Shown piece by piece: positions 26,383 to 35,870 of a stretch of DNA of 64,000 nucleotides. The notes under the pieces were generated by a model, which saw only the letters and a list, made by a program, of their open reading frames with translations, did no database searches and was not told where the DNA came from. Every line of letters starts with the position of its first letter. The first letter of the stretch is position 1. Made by a program: the position numbers and the translations under genes. This stretch comes from Enterococcus songbeiensis (GTDB lineage Bacteria > Bacillota > Bacilli > Lactobacillales > Enterococcaceae): assembly GCF_005405265.1 (NCBI RefSeq), contig NZ_BJDS01000016.1, positions 1-64,000 on the forward strand, given 5' to 3'.

Positions 26383-28215
26383 TTAGTGTTGGACACTTGC
26401 ATAAACTTTTTTAAAGTAAAAATGACGGGCAAACAGATAATAAATCAGCTGAATGGCGACAAACAGTCCTAAGACCATCAGTCCTTCTTTTTGCATCCCC
26501 ATATTAAAAATGTGGTACATCGCAGTCAGAGCCACACCGCCATGAATAACCGACACAATAATCGGCGTAAAGAACAAAATTCCCACCTGTTGGCTGATCA
26601 TCTTCTTTAATTCTTTTTTCGTCAAACCGATTTTATAAATCATCGCAAATTTTTCGGTATCTTTTGCTAAATCACTATATAGTCGGAAATACAAAAAGCT
26701 GCCGGCAGAAATGAAGAAAATCACTCCGATAAACACGCCCACAAACAAAATAGGTGCGTAGGAATCGATCACGGTTTGTACGATATAGGTTTTTGCCATC
26801 ACATAAGTTTCCGATTCCTTTGTCAACGCTTCTCCGAACTTGATCAGAGCTTCACGGGAGGTGTTTTTCGGTTGCCAAACGATCCGTTTTGTTTCTTCCA
26901 TTTTACTAAAGTTTGTTCCATCTGGTACGACATACGTTGGGAGATAGGTCGCCACCAAATTGGTTTTCTCTTTTCTCTCAACTTGCAGCTTTTGCGTGCC
27001 GATCGTCACCGTTTTCGCTGTGGTTGTTTGAGCATCCATTTGCGCTTGTTGACTTGCCGGTGTGAGAGAAACTGCTTTTTTTACAGAAATGGTCTCTTCA
27101 TCCAGCAACGTTGCTAATTTATTGTAATCCGTCTCCGTTAAAAACTGTTTGTCATCCATCGAATAAATCGTGGTTTCCACTTTATCAGCGGTGATTTTTT
27201 TCTCAGAAAGTAGAGTGTCAATTTTTTCGGCTTGTTTTTGTACTACTGGGGCTTTGTCCATTACTTCCAATTCATAGGGCTGCTCTTCAATAGCGCCCAA
27301 CAAAATCTTTTCTACCCCATAGAGTGTGCCAATTGCAGCAAAGGCTACTGTTGAGATCACGGCAACTAAAATAAAAGAGCGGGCATTATCTTTCATCCGA
27401 AAAGACAAGTCAGAAAAGACAATCATATTGGTTTTCTTCCAAAATAATTTCGTGTTCTTCTTTAATCCTTCAATAATCATGACACTGGCTTGATTGAAAA
27501 AGAGACTGGTTCCCACAATAACCACTGCCACAACCGGCAATGTCGCCATGATTACTCCGACACCCGGTACCAACAAGGCTACGGCATAACCGATTCCAAT
27601 CAGTAGAAGACCAAGAATCGCTTTAATTTTTGAAAATTTGATCACACCTTTGCCCAAATCTCCCGCCTGTAACAGCTCTTGCACGCTCATTTTTGGCAAG
27701 CGTGTCCGAATCAAGAAAGAGATCACAACGAACAAAAGGGCAAATGCCGCAACGGTAATTAAAATCGACTGCGTTGGAAAATATAAACTAAAATCCAGAT
27801 GCATCATTTTATTTGCCAATAAAATAATAAGTTGGGTAAAGCCGATTCCAATAAGACTTCCAAAAATCGTGGCAAAAAAACCAATCACTAAATTCTCAAT
27901 AAAGATCATGTTCTTCAACTGCTTGGGACTCATCCCTTGAATCATCATCAGACCAAACTCTTTTTTCCGAGACTGAATGAACACATCCATCGAGTAGAAA
28001 ACAAAGAGAAAAGCAAAAAGATAGATAATGATGGCCGCCGTCAACATCCCCATGTCTGCCCGTTTGTCTAACGAACCGTTAACAATGGCGGGATGATTTG
28101 CCAAGGCAGTAAAAGCAAAGAAGACCATCACCGATACAGTGGTACTTAAAAAATAGGCCAAATATAAATGCTTGTTGCGAATCGTATTGCGAAAGACAAA
28201 TTGATTAAAATTCAT
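26383..28215 (-). CDS. FtsX-like ABC transporter permease (BceB-type)
   Basis: A 610-residue membrane protein with ten predicted helices: an FtsX-type block near the N-terminus, a large extracytoplasmic domain (about 340-510) and a C-terminal FtsX block. This is the layout of BceB-type peptide-antibiotic sensing/efflux permeases, which usually work with a BceRS-type two-component system; none is adjacent. The ATG at 28215 has GGAGG upstream and overlaps the end of the ATPase gene by 11 bases, so translation is coupled. The longer upstream ORF lies inside the ATPase gene. Confidence 0.88.
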   Translation of the reverse strand: MNFNQFVFRNTIRNKHLYLAYFLSTTVSVMVFFAFTALANHPAIVNGSLDKRADMGMLTAAIIIYLFAFLFVFYSMDVFIQSRKKEFGLMMIQGMSPKQLKNMIFIENLVIGFFATIFGSLIGIGFTQLIILLANKMMHLDFSLYFPTQSILITVAAFALLFVVISFLIRTRLPKMSVQELLQAGDLGKGVIKFSKIKAILGLLLIGIGYAVALLVPGVGVIMATLPVVAVVIVGTSLFFNQASVMIIEGLKKNTKLFWKKTNMIVFSDLSFRMKDNARSFILVAVISTVAFAAIGTLYGVEKILLGAIEEQPYELEVMDKAPVVQKQAEKIDTLLSEKKITADKVETTIYSMDDKQFLTETDYNKLATLLDEETISVKKAVSLTPASQQAQMDAQTTTAKTVTIGTQKLQVERKEKTNLVATYLPTYVVPDGTNFSKMEETKRIVWQPKNTSREALIKFGEALTKESETYVMAKTYIVQTVIDSYAPILFVGVFIGVIFFISAGSFLYFRLYSDLAKDTEKFAMIYKIGLTKKELKKMISQQVGILFFTPIIVSVIHGGVALTAMYHIFNMGMQKEGLMVLGLFVAIQLIYYLFARHFYFKKVYASVQH

Positions 28216-28954
28216 TTTCGACCTCCTCCACATGGGCCAGGTCGGCAATGATGCGGTCATAAAAATTCTTCTGCTGATCGTCGTTGCGAATTTCTCGTAC
28301 GAGTCCGCCATCCTTGATGAAAATGATTCGCTTGCAATAGCTGGCTGCCAATGGATCATGGGTCACCATCAAAATCGTTGCTTTTTCTTTTTCATTTAAT
28401 TGTCGCAGCAAACGCATCACATCTTTTGAAGATTTTGTATCAAGATTTCCCGTTGGTTCATCGGCTAAAACTAGATTAGGTCGATGAATCATCGCCCGTG
28501 CGACGGCGACCCGCTGTTGTTGTCCGCCAGAAATTTCCGGGATTCGTTTTTTCAATAAATCAGAAATTCCTAAACGCTGTGCGACTTCTTGCGCAGCCCG
28601 CTGCATTACCGCAACCTTTTCACCATCTAATGTTAAAGGCAGCACAATGTTTTCTTCTACGGTTAACGTCGGCATCAAATTGAAATTTTGGAAAACAAAG
28701 CCCAACTCTTTTCGGCGAAATTTTGCAATTTGCTCTTGATTCATCTCATGGGGATTCTTGCCGTTCAATTCAATACTTCCAGAAGTTGGATTATCGATTG
28801 TTGCCAACAGGTTCAATAAGGTGGATTTTCCCGATCCGGAGGGTCCCATGATTCCTACGAATTCGCCATCTTCAACCGTTAAGTCAATTCCTTTTAATGC
28901 TTCATATTTTATGGAGGTGCCATAAACTTTTCTCAGATTTTTTACTTGTAACAT
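28205..28954 (-). CDS. ABC transporter ATP-binding protein (BceA/LolD-type)
   Basis: A 249-residue ATPase with GPSGSGKSTLLN, the Q-loop FQNFNL, ISGGQQQRVAVARA and LADEPTGNLD, typical of ATPases paired with FtsX-fold permeases. It pairs with the overlapping downstream permease. The proposed role is antimicrobial-peptide protection or mechanotransmission; no substrate can be read from the sequence. GGAG precedes the ATG. Confidence 0.92.
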   Translation of the reverse strand: MLQVKNLRKVYGTSIKYEALKGIDLTVEDGEFVGIMGPSGSGKSTLLNLLATIDNPTSGSIELNGKNPHEMNQEQIAKFRRKELGFVFQNFNLMPTLTVEENIVLPLTLDGEKVAVMQRAAQEVAQRLGISDLLKKRIPEISGGQQQRVAVARAMIHRPNLVLADEPTGNLDTKSSKDVMRLLRQLNEKEKATILMVTHDPLAASYCKRIIFIKDGGLVREIRNDDQQKNFYDRIIADLAHVEEVENEF

Positions 28955-29126
28955 ATCGTCGCTCCTATTCCTTATTTGACTCTAGTCTACCGAAAAGATT
29001 AACTACTGACCATTCATCCAGATAACAACGGTCTAACAATTTTGTTATATCCTTTTATAGTGACTTAAAATGTCTGCTTCTCTTATCCTATCCTGTCTTT
29101 TCATTAAAAACATCCGACTTTCGTCT

Positions 29127-29161
29127 GAAAAAAAGACGTTGCCATTTTTGACAACGTCTTG
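29127..29161 (-). terminator. Terminator of ftsK
   Basis: AAGACGTTG and CAACGTCTT form a hairpin followed by seven T on the minus strand. Confidence 0.85.
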
Positions 29162-29174
29162 CAGTATTTGCGAT

Positions 29175-31544
29175 TTACTGTGGTTCCAAAGGATCGGTAC
29201 TTTCTTCCAGTTCTGGTTCAAGCAAAACTTTTCGAGGTTTACTACCTTCTGAAGGACCAACCACACCATGAGCTTCTAATTCATCCACCAACCGAGCTGC
29301 ACGGTTGTAGCCCACTCGAAAGCGTCGTTGCAGCAAAGAAACGCTGGCAGTCTGCATATCCACTACTAGAGCTTTTGCCTGATTGTAGAGTTCATCTTGA
29401 GGTTGTTGATTTGGACCGGCTGATTCTTCCGTAATCATCATTTTTTCTTCATAGTTTGCCCCTTGCTGATTGGTGATGAATTCAACCACTCGTTCCACCT
29501 CGTGATCAGAAATAAAGGCGCCCTGTACCCGAATCGGTTTATTTTCTCCCATCGGCAGATACAGCATGTCTCCACGACCAAGTAATTTTTCCGCACCGTT
29601 GCTGTCGATAATCGTTCGAGAATCAACACCGCTGGAAACAGCAAAAGCGATTCGCGAGGGAACATTGGCTTTGATGATTCCCGTAATAACGTCGACACTT
29701 GGACGTTGCGTTGCTAAAATCATGTGGATACCCGCCGCCCGTGCCATTTGTGCCAAACGAATAATTGCATCTTCCACTTCATTGCTGGCAACCATCATCA
29801 AATCTGCCAATTCATCAACGATGACAACAATAAAAGGTAGAATTGGACGATTTTCGCCATCTTCAAGATTTTTTTCAATGACCAATTCATTGTATCCAGT
29901 AATGTTTCGGACGCCCGTAGCTGCAAATTTTTCGTAACGTTCTTCCATTTCTTTTACGACTTTTTGCAATGCTTGTGCCGCTTTCCGAGGATTCGTCACA
30001 ACCGGAGTCAATAAATGGGGGATGCCATTGTAAACATTCAGTTCCACCATTTTAGGGTCGATCATCATCAATTTCACTTCATGGGGTTTTGCCTGCATCA
30101 AAATACTGGTGATAATTCCGTTGATTGCGACTGACTTCCCGCTCCCAGTTGATCCGGCAATCAGCAAGTGAGGCATTTTCGTCAGATCGGCTGTTTGTAC
30201 TCGCCCGGAAATATCCCTACCCAATGGAACTTCCAACAATTTATCTGGATGTAGCGGTTGAGCATCAATAACTTCTCTAAAGGAAACCGTGCTGACAGTA
30301 CTGTTTGGTACTTCAATCCCAATCAATGATTTTCCGGGAATTGGCGCTTCCATCCGCACATCTTTTGCCGCCAGTGCTAATGCGATATCATCTGTTAAAC
30401 TGACAATTTTGCTGACTTTTACCCCGACAGCCGGTTGTACTTCAAATTTTGTTACGGCTGGGCCCAAGCTGGCTTTGACAACTTTGGCATCCACGCCAAA
30501 ACTTTTGAAGGTTGTTTCCAACACACCGATATTGCGTTCGATTTTTGAATATTCATCACTTTGATCAGTGGCAGGGATTGTATCCAACAAGACTGCTGTC
30601 GGCAACTCATAATCCTGATCTTCTGCCTCTTCAGAAATTTCAAAATCCAAATCTTCTCCGTCATCTTCCGGAACTTCAGTTGTCGGCTCTGCTTTTGTTT
30701 CTGCTTTCGTTTCTGCCGGAATATTTTGCTGAAAGCTGTCGATGGGAACAAAACTTAATTGCTCCGGTTCAGCAAGTGGTTCACTTTCTTCCGGCTCCTC
30801 CGCCAATGGACGGACTTGATTTTTTTCGTTTTCTTTCATTTCAGCGAGAACTTTTTCCCGCTCTGCCGCAATTTTGGCTTCTTTTTCTGCTTTCTTAGCC
30901 GCTTTTTTCTCTTCTCGTTGAGCTTTTTTCTCCGGGTCCTCTGCTAAAAGCTGTTGCAACCGGTCGCTTAACCCTTGCAAGCCATCAATAACTTGATGAC
31001 CGCTCATCATACTGAATAAGAACCCGCCGACCGCTAGTAAAATCACTGCAATCAGATAGCTTCCCACTTGCGAGACCAAAAAATAGCTACCTTGATATAA
31101 AAGAGCCCCAACCAGTCCACCGCCAACATTTTGGCTTACTTGATTGATTCGCAAGTCACTGAGCAATGCCTGCCAAGTCGTTTGAAAAATATTTGGGTCA
31201 CTGCTTTGTAATTTACTGAATAGATGGGCATGTAAAAGAAGCAAAATGCCCAAATAAAAAACCACTCCCCCAAAAAAGCGCCGATAATTCGTAATCTTTG
31301 CTTCCGTCGTTCGCAACATCAACCATACCCCATACCCTGCCAACGCAAGGCATAACAATGGATACGTATTGCCACCAATCAACCGAAACCCGTTTGCGAC
31401 CAATGTCCCTAAAAATCCTAATTTAAATAAACCAAAGCCAGCCAACAGAACAAAGACCAGACCTAGTAAAATCATAATCAACTTTTCCTGCTGCTGCATT
31501 TGCTTTTTCGTTTTTCTTTTTTTCTGGCGTTTCTTTTGTGCCAT
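29175..31544 (-). CDS. ftsK: DNA translocase FtsK/SpoIIIE
   Basis: A 789-residue septal DNA pump that segregates chromosome termini. The N-terminus is strongly basic, followed by four or five membrane helices in the first ~180 residues. A charged Glu/Ala/Lys-rich linker comes next, then the alpha-beta motor with Walker A GSTGSGKS and Walker B VVIVDELADLMM. The C-terminal gamma winged helix (VSLLQRRFRVGYNRAARLVDELEAHGVVGP) would recognise KOPS/SRS-like sequences. Length is normal for streptococcal/enterococcal homologues. It is the only gene of its unit. Confidence 0.95.
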   Translation of the reverse strand: MAQKKRQKKRKTKKQMQQQEKLIMILLGLVFVLLAGFGLFKLGFLGTLVANGFRLIGGNTYPLLCLALAGYGVWLMLRTTEAKITNYRRFFGGVVFYLGILLLLHAHLFSKLQSSDPNIFQTTWQALLSDLRINQVSQNVGGGLVGALLYQGSYFLVSQVGSYLIAVILLAVGGFLFSMMSGHQVIDGLQGLSDRLQQLLAEDPEKKAQREEKKAAKKAEKEAKIAAEREKVLAEMKENEKNQVRPLAEEPEESEPLAEPEQLSFVPIDSFQQNIPAETKAETKAEPTTEVPEDDGEDLDFEISEEAEDQDYELPTAVLLDTIPATDQSDEYSKIERNIGVLETTFKSFGVDAKVVKASLGPAVTKFEVQPAVGVKVSKIVSLTDDIALALAAKDVRMEAPIPGKSLIGIEVPNSTVSTVSFREVIDAQPLHPDKLLEVPLGRDISGRVQTADLTKMPHLLIAGSTGSGKSVAINGIITSILMQAKPHEVKLMMIDPKMVELNVYNGIPHLLTPVVTNPRKAAQALQKVVKEMEERYEKFAATGVRNITGYNELVIEKNLEDGENRPILPFIVVIVDELADLMMVASNEVEDAIIRLAQMARAAGIHMILATQRPSVDVITGIIKANVPSRIAFAVSSGVDSRTIIDSNGAEKLLGRGDMLYLPMGENKPIRVQGAFISDHEVERVVEFITNQQGANYEEKMMITEESAGPNQQPQDELYNQAKALVVDMQTASVSLLQRRFRVGYNRAARLVDELEAHGVVGPSEGSKPRKVLLEPELEESTDPLEPQ

Positions 31545-31699
31545 TTCACCGATCCCTCATTTCATCACTTCCCATTATACAAAAAAAAAGAGGCGAACAA
31601 AAGTTTTGTTTTTTGATTTGAGCCGTTTGAAATGCAGACACTATTCAATAAGAAGAAAAAAGAAGACAGCTTTCACTGCCTCCTGTCTATTCCTATTGC

Positions 31700-32506
31700 T
31701 CACTTCACCGAAACATCTTCTCCAAACCATTTTTCAGAAATTTTGGCAAATTCGCCATTTTCCTGTAATTCCTTGAGCCCTTCGTTGACTTTATCTGCAA
31801 GTTTTTTGTCATCCTTACGCATACCGACTGCAAAATCTTCGCTTTCAAATGGTCCTTCTGTGATGGTGTAGTCTTCTAATTGGTCCTTTTGTGTCAGGTA
31901 ATAATTTGCATAGACTTTATCAATCAACAAGCCATCAATTCGTCCAGTTTCCAAATCGATGAAGGCTTCATTAAAGCTTGCATAAAGGACTGCATCGTTG
32001 TCTTTCACCAAATCTTTCAAGACTTCTGGTTGATCTGTAAACAAGCTATAACCGGAAGAACCTTCCTGTGCACCTAAAGTTTTGTCTTTCATTCCGTCAA
32101 AAGTTGTGATGTTGCTTTTCTTTGGAGTGACCAGTACTTGGTCATTTTCCATATACGGATCAGAAAATAGTACTTTCTTTTCTCGTTCGGCTGTTTTACT
32201 GTAACCGTTCCAAATGAGATCAATAGTGCCATTGGATAATTCGGTTTCTTTCATCGACCAATCGATTGGTTGAAAAGTGACCTTCATATCTTCTGCTTCA
32301 AAAACGGCTTTTGCCAAATCAATATCAAAACCGACTAATTCCCCATCCTCATCTTTAAATCCCATTGGTACAAAGGTATCATCCAACCCCACAATAACTT
32401 CTTTTGAGGTATCTTTGGCTTCTTCTTTGCCTTTCCCACAGGCTGCCAAACTCAACAGACTTAACCCGACAACCAACCAGCTTGCTGCTTTACTCATTTT
32501 TTTCAT
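31700..32506 (-). CDS. Amino-acid ABC transporter substrate-binding lipoprotein
   Basis: A 268-residue SBP family 3 protein. The lipobox LAAC places the lipidated Cys at residue 23. The mature part has the family blocks VGLDDTFVPMGF, GFDIDLAKAVFEAEDMKVTFQPIDW and GTIDLIWNGYSKTAER. The ATG overlaps the ATPase stop as ATGA, so permease, ATPase and binding protein form one coupled operon. The upstream T-box indicates control by an uncharged tRNA, so it is an amino-acid importer; the amino acid is discussed under the T-box. Confidence 0.93.
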   Translation of the reverse strand: MKKMSKAASWLVVGLSLLSLAACGKGKEEAKDTSKEVIVGLDDTFVPMGFKDEDGELVGFDIDLAKAVFEAEDMKVTFQPIDWSMKETELSNGTIDLIWNGYSKTAEREKKVLFSDPYMENDQVLVTPKKSNITTFDGMKDKTLGAQEGSSGYSLFTDQPEVLKDLVKDNDAVLYASFNEAFIDLETGRIDGLLIDKVYANYYLTQKDQLEDYTITEGPFESEDFAVGMRKDDKKLADKVNEGLKELQENGEFAKISEKWFGEDVSVK

Positions 32507-33153
32507 TTTGTTTCCTCCTTTGTATTTGGGTTTACTTGCAATAAATTGTCTGCGATATTTTCCGCAAACGTCAAATCATGGGTTACCACGATTTGTGTCA
32601 CACCTTGTTTTTTCAAATCTAAAATCAATCGTTCCACCTGTTGCCGCAGTTCAGGATCTAAGGCACTGGTGGGTTCATCGTAAGCCAATACTTTAGGGTT
32701 CATCGCCATTGCTCGTGCGATGGCTACCCGTTGCTTTTGACCGCCGGAAAGTTGAAAAGGATATTGTTCCAATAATTCTTCCAATCCTAACTGTTTTGCT
32801 AAATGCCGCGCTTTTTCGGTGTATGCTTCTTTGCTTTCCTTTAAAACCATTTTTGGTGCCAACGTGATATTTTCAACGACACTCAAATGGGGAAATAATT
32901 GAAAATCTTGAAAAACGACGCCGACAACTTGCTCCTGTTCGTTCAAAGCTGTCGGGTCAAATGCTTTGCCATCCAATAAAAACTCCCCATTATCTACCGT
33001 TTCCAAACCGGCTAATGTTCGCAGCAATGTCGTTTTTCCACCGCCGGAAGGTCCGACGATTGCGAGGATACTGCCATCGGGAATCGTCAAATTTAATTGT
33101 TCAATCACTTTTTTATTGCCAAATGCCTTTGAAATATTTTTAAGCTCTAACAT
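32503..33153 (-). CDS. Amino-acid ABC transporter ATP-binding protein (GlnQ/HisP-type)
   Basis: A 216-residue polar-amino-acid ATPase with GPSGGGKTTLLRTLAG, LSGGQKQRVAIARAMA and LAYDEPTSALDPEL. It is shorter than most GlnQ proteins (about 240), ending soon after the H-loop region THDLTFAENIADN. It energises the neighbouring permease. Confidence 0.93.
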   Translation of the reverse strand: MLELKNISKAFGNKKVIEQLNLTIPDGSILAIVGPSGGGKTTLLRTLAGLETVDNGEFLLDGKAFDPTALNEQEQVVGVVFQDFQLFPHLSVVENITLAPKMVLKESKEAYTEKARHLAKQLGLEELLEQYPFQLSGGQKQRVAIARAMAMNPKVLAYDEPTSALDPELRQQVERLILDLKKQGVTQIVVTHDLTFAENIADNLLQVNPNTKEETK

Positions 33154-33179
33154 GATTTTCCTCCTAACATCCTGACCGA

Positions 33180-33821
33180 CTAACGGTAGTAATCCATTTT
33201 ATTCTCAATTGTTTTCAATAATACGGTAAATACTCCGGTCATTACTAAGTAAACCAAACCAACACCTACTAAAGGCAGTAACGTGGAATCTCGTTCCATT
33301 GCGATTTTTCCCAAACGCATGACATCGGATAAGCCAAGAATATAAACCAAGGAAGTGTCTTTGACCAAATTAATAATTTCATTTCCTACTGAAGGAAACG
33401 TGATCTTTACTACTTGTGGAATGATGATTTTGGTAATGGTTTGTCCTTTGCTCAAGCGTAAAACCTGTGCGGCTTCGTATTGCCCTTTCGCAATCGACTG
33501 AATTCCCCCACGGAAAATTTCTGCAAAGTAAGCGGCATAGTTGATAACGAAAGCCAACACTGCTGCATCGAATCGATCAAAAACGATTCCCACTAATGGC
33601 AACCCGTAAAAAACAAAAATTAGTTGCAACAAAAGAGGGGTTCCCCGCATCAACCAGACATAAAGTTGTACGATAAATTTGAACGGCTGCAAATGACTCG
33701 CTAAAACAAATGCGAGAATGATCCCGATCGGAATGGCTCCTAAAAGTGTAAAAGCAAATAATTTAATGGTGATTCCTGCTCCATTTAAAATTTGCGGCAT
33801 AACTGAAATTAAATACTCCAT
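33180..33821 (-). CDS. Amino-acid ABC transporter permease (HisM/GlnP-type)
   Basis: A 213-residue permease with about five helices, the motif RGTPLLLQLIFVFYGLP and the EAA-type loop (AQVLRLSKGQTITKIIIPQ). The ATG at 33821 has GGAGGG seven bases upstream; the longer frame runs back into the T-box leader. It is the first gene of the operon. Confidence 0.93.
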   Translation of the reverse strand: MEYLISVMPQILNGAGITIKLFAFTLLGAIPIGIILAFVLASHLQPFKFIVQLYVWLMRGTPLLLQLIFVFYGLPLVGIVFDRFDAAVLAFVINYAAYFAEIFRGGIQSIAKGQYEAAQVLRLSKGQTITKIIIPQVVKITFPSVGNEIINLVKDTSLVYILGLSDVMRLGKIAMERDSTLLPLVGVGLVYLVMTGVFTVLLKTIENKMDYYR

Positions 33822-33863
33822 GATTTTCCCTCCAAAATTTTGCGTTTTTCCTACATTCGAAAA

Positions 33864-33914
33864 TAAAAAAAGTCCTCTGGCATTGTGCCAGAGGACGTTC
33901 ACTACGTGGTTCCA
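33864..33914 (-). promoter_or_regulatory. Second T-box antiterminator/terminator module
   Basis: The minus strand has the T-box core TGGAACCACG (33914-33905), then a terminator with arms GTCCTCTGGCA and TGCCAGAGGAC and seven T. Upstream of it is only a short Stem III-like hairpin, not a Stem I. It is a partial duplicate of the module just before it. Confidence 0.85.
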
Positions 33915-33987
33915 CCTCAGTTCCTTCTCTTTTCGCAAAGAGAAGCTCCTGCAGTCACTGCATCACTAGTTTTGAACCCATAAAAAT

Positions 33988-34249
33988 AAAAAATCCTTTA
34001 GTCATAAGACTAAAGGACGTAAATTACGCGGTTCCACCTTTTTTTATCAACGCTTCGCAGCGATTGATCTCAACTAGTCATCCAACAATGACTGCGGCTA
34101 TAACGGGCCAACCCGGAAATTCCTACTCTTTTCAGAAATTCGACTCCAAGATGTGTTTCGCAGGAACTGTTATCTCTTTTCACCAACCAGAGACTCTCTA
34201 AAAACAAATTTACTTGCTACTCTTCTTTTCGATGTCGTATTATTAAGTT
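33988..34249 (-). promoter_or_regulatory. T-box riboswitch (full copy with Stem I)
   Basis: The minus strand shows AGAGAG, GGTTGGTG and the specifier-side run ending TTGGAGT, then the T-box core TGGAACCGCG (34036-34027) and a terminator GTCCTTTAGTC/GACTAAAGGAT with T run. The specifier lies within GAAACACATC: CAC or CAT would be histidine, ACA threonine. The conserved purine after the codon favours CAC. The N of UGGN is A in both modules, which predicts a U discriminator base and argues against tRNA-His. I leave the amino acid open. Confidence 0.9.
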
Positions 34250-34255
34250 GTTAAC

Positions 34256-34284
34256 AATTTACCTGTATTTAACCAAAATGTCAA
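34256..34284 (-). promoter_or_regulatory. Promoter for the T-box leader
   Basis: TTGACA, 17 bases, TAAATT on the minus strand. Confidence 0.7.
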
Positions 34285-34316
34285 CTGTTTTTAATTTTTT
34301 TTTTGGAGGAATGTGT

Positions 34317-34799
34317 ATGACTGCTACTGAAAAAGAAGCTTATGATTTGTTGAATCAGCTATCTATCAACTATCTTCGGGTGGATCATCCGGCAATCACC
34401 TCAGTTAAAAATGTTCCCTTTGAGCTTCCCGGACCGCAAGTCAAAAATCTTGTGCTGAAAGCAAAAAAGGGTAAAGGAGTCTATCTGGTCATTTTGCCAG
34501 ATGAAAAACAAGCAAATCTGGCATTGATTGCAGAAGAATTATCTGAAAAACGTCTGTCATTTCTTTCAGAGTCAGATCTCTTCAATTTATTGAAAATTCC
34601 GGCAGGTACGGTCACCCCGTTAGCCTTGCCCCATGATCACGAACATCGCATCACCGTCGTAATTGACCGTGAGATCGACCGAGAAGATACAGTGGGGTTT
34701 CATCCAAATATCAATACCACGACATTGATGATCCAGTTTCATGATTTCGAAAAAATGCTCACTCATCTTGGCTATGAGCCGCTTTTTATCACTGTCTAA
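34317..34799 (+). CDS. YbaK/ProX-type aminoacyl-tRNA deacylase (PrdX-like)
   Basis: A 160-residue YbaK/EbsC/ProX-fold protein, a trans-editing domain that hydrolyses mischarged tRNA such as Ala-tRNA-Pro. Recognisable blocks are VDHPAITSV, LPGPQVKNLVLKAKKG, YLVILPDEKQANL and VGFHPNINTTTLMI. The ATG at 34317 lies six bases after GGAGGA; the longer ORF start has no site. It is divergent from the T-box operon. Confidence 0.87.
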   Translation: MTATEKEAYDLLNQLSINYLRVDHPAITSVKNVPFELPGPQVKNLVLKAKKGKGVYLVILPDEKQANLALIAEELSEKRLSFLSESDLFNLLKIPAGTVTPLALPHDHEHRITVVIDREIDREDTVGFHPNINTTTLMIQFHDFEKMLTHLGYEPLFITV

Positions 34800-34802
34800 A
34801 AA

Positions 34803-34836
34803 ATAACGCTGCACCGGTAATTGGTGCAGCGTTTTT
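34803..34836. terminator. Terminator between the deacylase and FocA-type genes
   Basis: AACGCTGCACC and GGTGCAGCGTT form a hairpin with A/T flanks, serving both convergent genes. Confidence 0.85.
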
Positions 34837-34839
34837 GAA

Positions 34840-35598
34840 TTAGTGCTTGTAGCTTAAATAATAAAATGCCGAAACAAAAATTGAACCGCCAATGATGTTT
34901 CCAAGATAAACTGGAATAAAATTACGGATGAAATCCATCCATGTTGCATGACCTTCAAAGATTGCAGCCGGAATCACAAAACAGTTTGCGACACTATGCT
35001 GAAAGCCGATCGCAACAAAAATCATTACTGGAAACCAAATCGTCAATACTTTTCCAGCAGCATCTTTGGCACCATAAGACAACCATAAAGCCAAGCCGAC
35101 AAACCAGTTACAGCCAATTCCTGAGCCGATTGCTTGAATCGTTGTGACATTGATTTTGTGGTGAGCAAGATCAATTAATTGTTCTAAATAGGGACCAGAA
35201 TGCGTCAGTGCCACGACATGTCCAAAGAAATAAGCAACAAAAATTCCGCCAATGACATTCGCAAAGGTGATGATCAGCCAATTTTTCAATAAATCCGCCA
35301 ACCGAATTTTTTTATCCATAAAAGCGATTGCAACTGCCATCATATTCCCCGTAATCAGTTCCCCACCGCCAAGAAGTATCACCAACAACCCAATTGGAAA
35401 TACCGAAGCGCCAACTAAACTTGTTAAACTGCCTAAACTTTCAGGAATTGATGCGGAAACGCGAATATATGCCAAGTACCCCAAGGAAATCATTGCGCCC
35501 CCGATAAATCCTAAAATCAGCTTTGCCCGCAATGGCTTGTGAATTTTTTTCTGTCCGTACTGAATACTCAATTCCATAATTTCTTCTGGTGTGTGCAT
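34840..35598 (-). CDS. Formate/nitrite transporter family protein (FocA/NirC)
   Basis: A 252-residue FNT pentameric channel subunit with six helices. It has the family motifs LITGNMM, CNWFVGLALW and FQHSVANCF, the His of the last one corresponding to the gating His of FocA. It probably exports formate or imports formate/nitrite; in a fermenting coccus formate is most likely. I start at MHTPEE (35598), with GGAGAG upstream; the longer frame has no site. Confidence 0.9.
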   Translation of the reverse strand: MHTPEEIMELSIQYGQKKIHKPLRAKLILGFIGGAMISLGYLAYIRVSASIPESLGSLTSLVGASVFPIGLLVILLGGGELITGNMMAVAIAFMDKKIRLADLLKNWLIITFANVIGGIFVAYFFGHVVALTHSGPYLEQLIDLAHHKINVTTIQAIGSGIGCNWFVGLALWLSYGAKDAAGKVLTIWFPVMIFVAIGFQHSVANCFVIPAAIFEGHATWMDFIRNFIPVYLGNIIGGSIFVSAFYYLSYKH

Positions 35599-35738
35599 TT
35601 GTTCATCTCTCTCCTTTATCCGTGCTTTTTTTACTTTACGATATTTGAAAAAAAAAGCAATCCCTATTTCGAAAAAACTAGTGAATTTTGTCACAATTCT
35701 CATTTTTTTTGCCCTTTATTTTTTTAAGTAAGAAATGA

Positions 35739-35767
35739 TTGACATCCCTACCACAATTTCCGATAAT
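35739..35767 (+). promoter_or_regulatory. Promoter for the kup leader
   Basis: TTGACA, 17 bases, GATAAT. A start near 35774 would give a leader of about 600 nt before kup. Confidence 0.75.
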
Positions 35768-35870
35768 GGGCTGTATTGAGAGACGCCACTTCTCGTCAAT
35801 TTTCTGCTATTTATTGAAAACAAATGAACCAATAGGAAGGTTAAAATTTATTTTCACCTTCTCCACGTTG

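Noticed and set aside
28205-28954. LolCDE lipoprotein exporter
   Set aside because: The ATPase family is shared, but the partner permease has the large extracytoplasmic domain of BceB-type proteins and the organism is Gram-positive.
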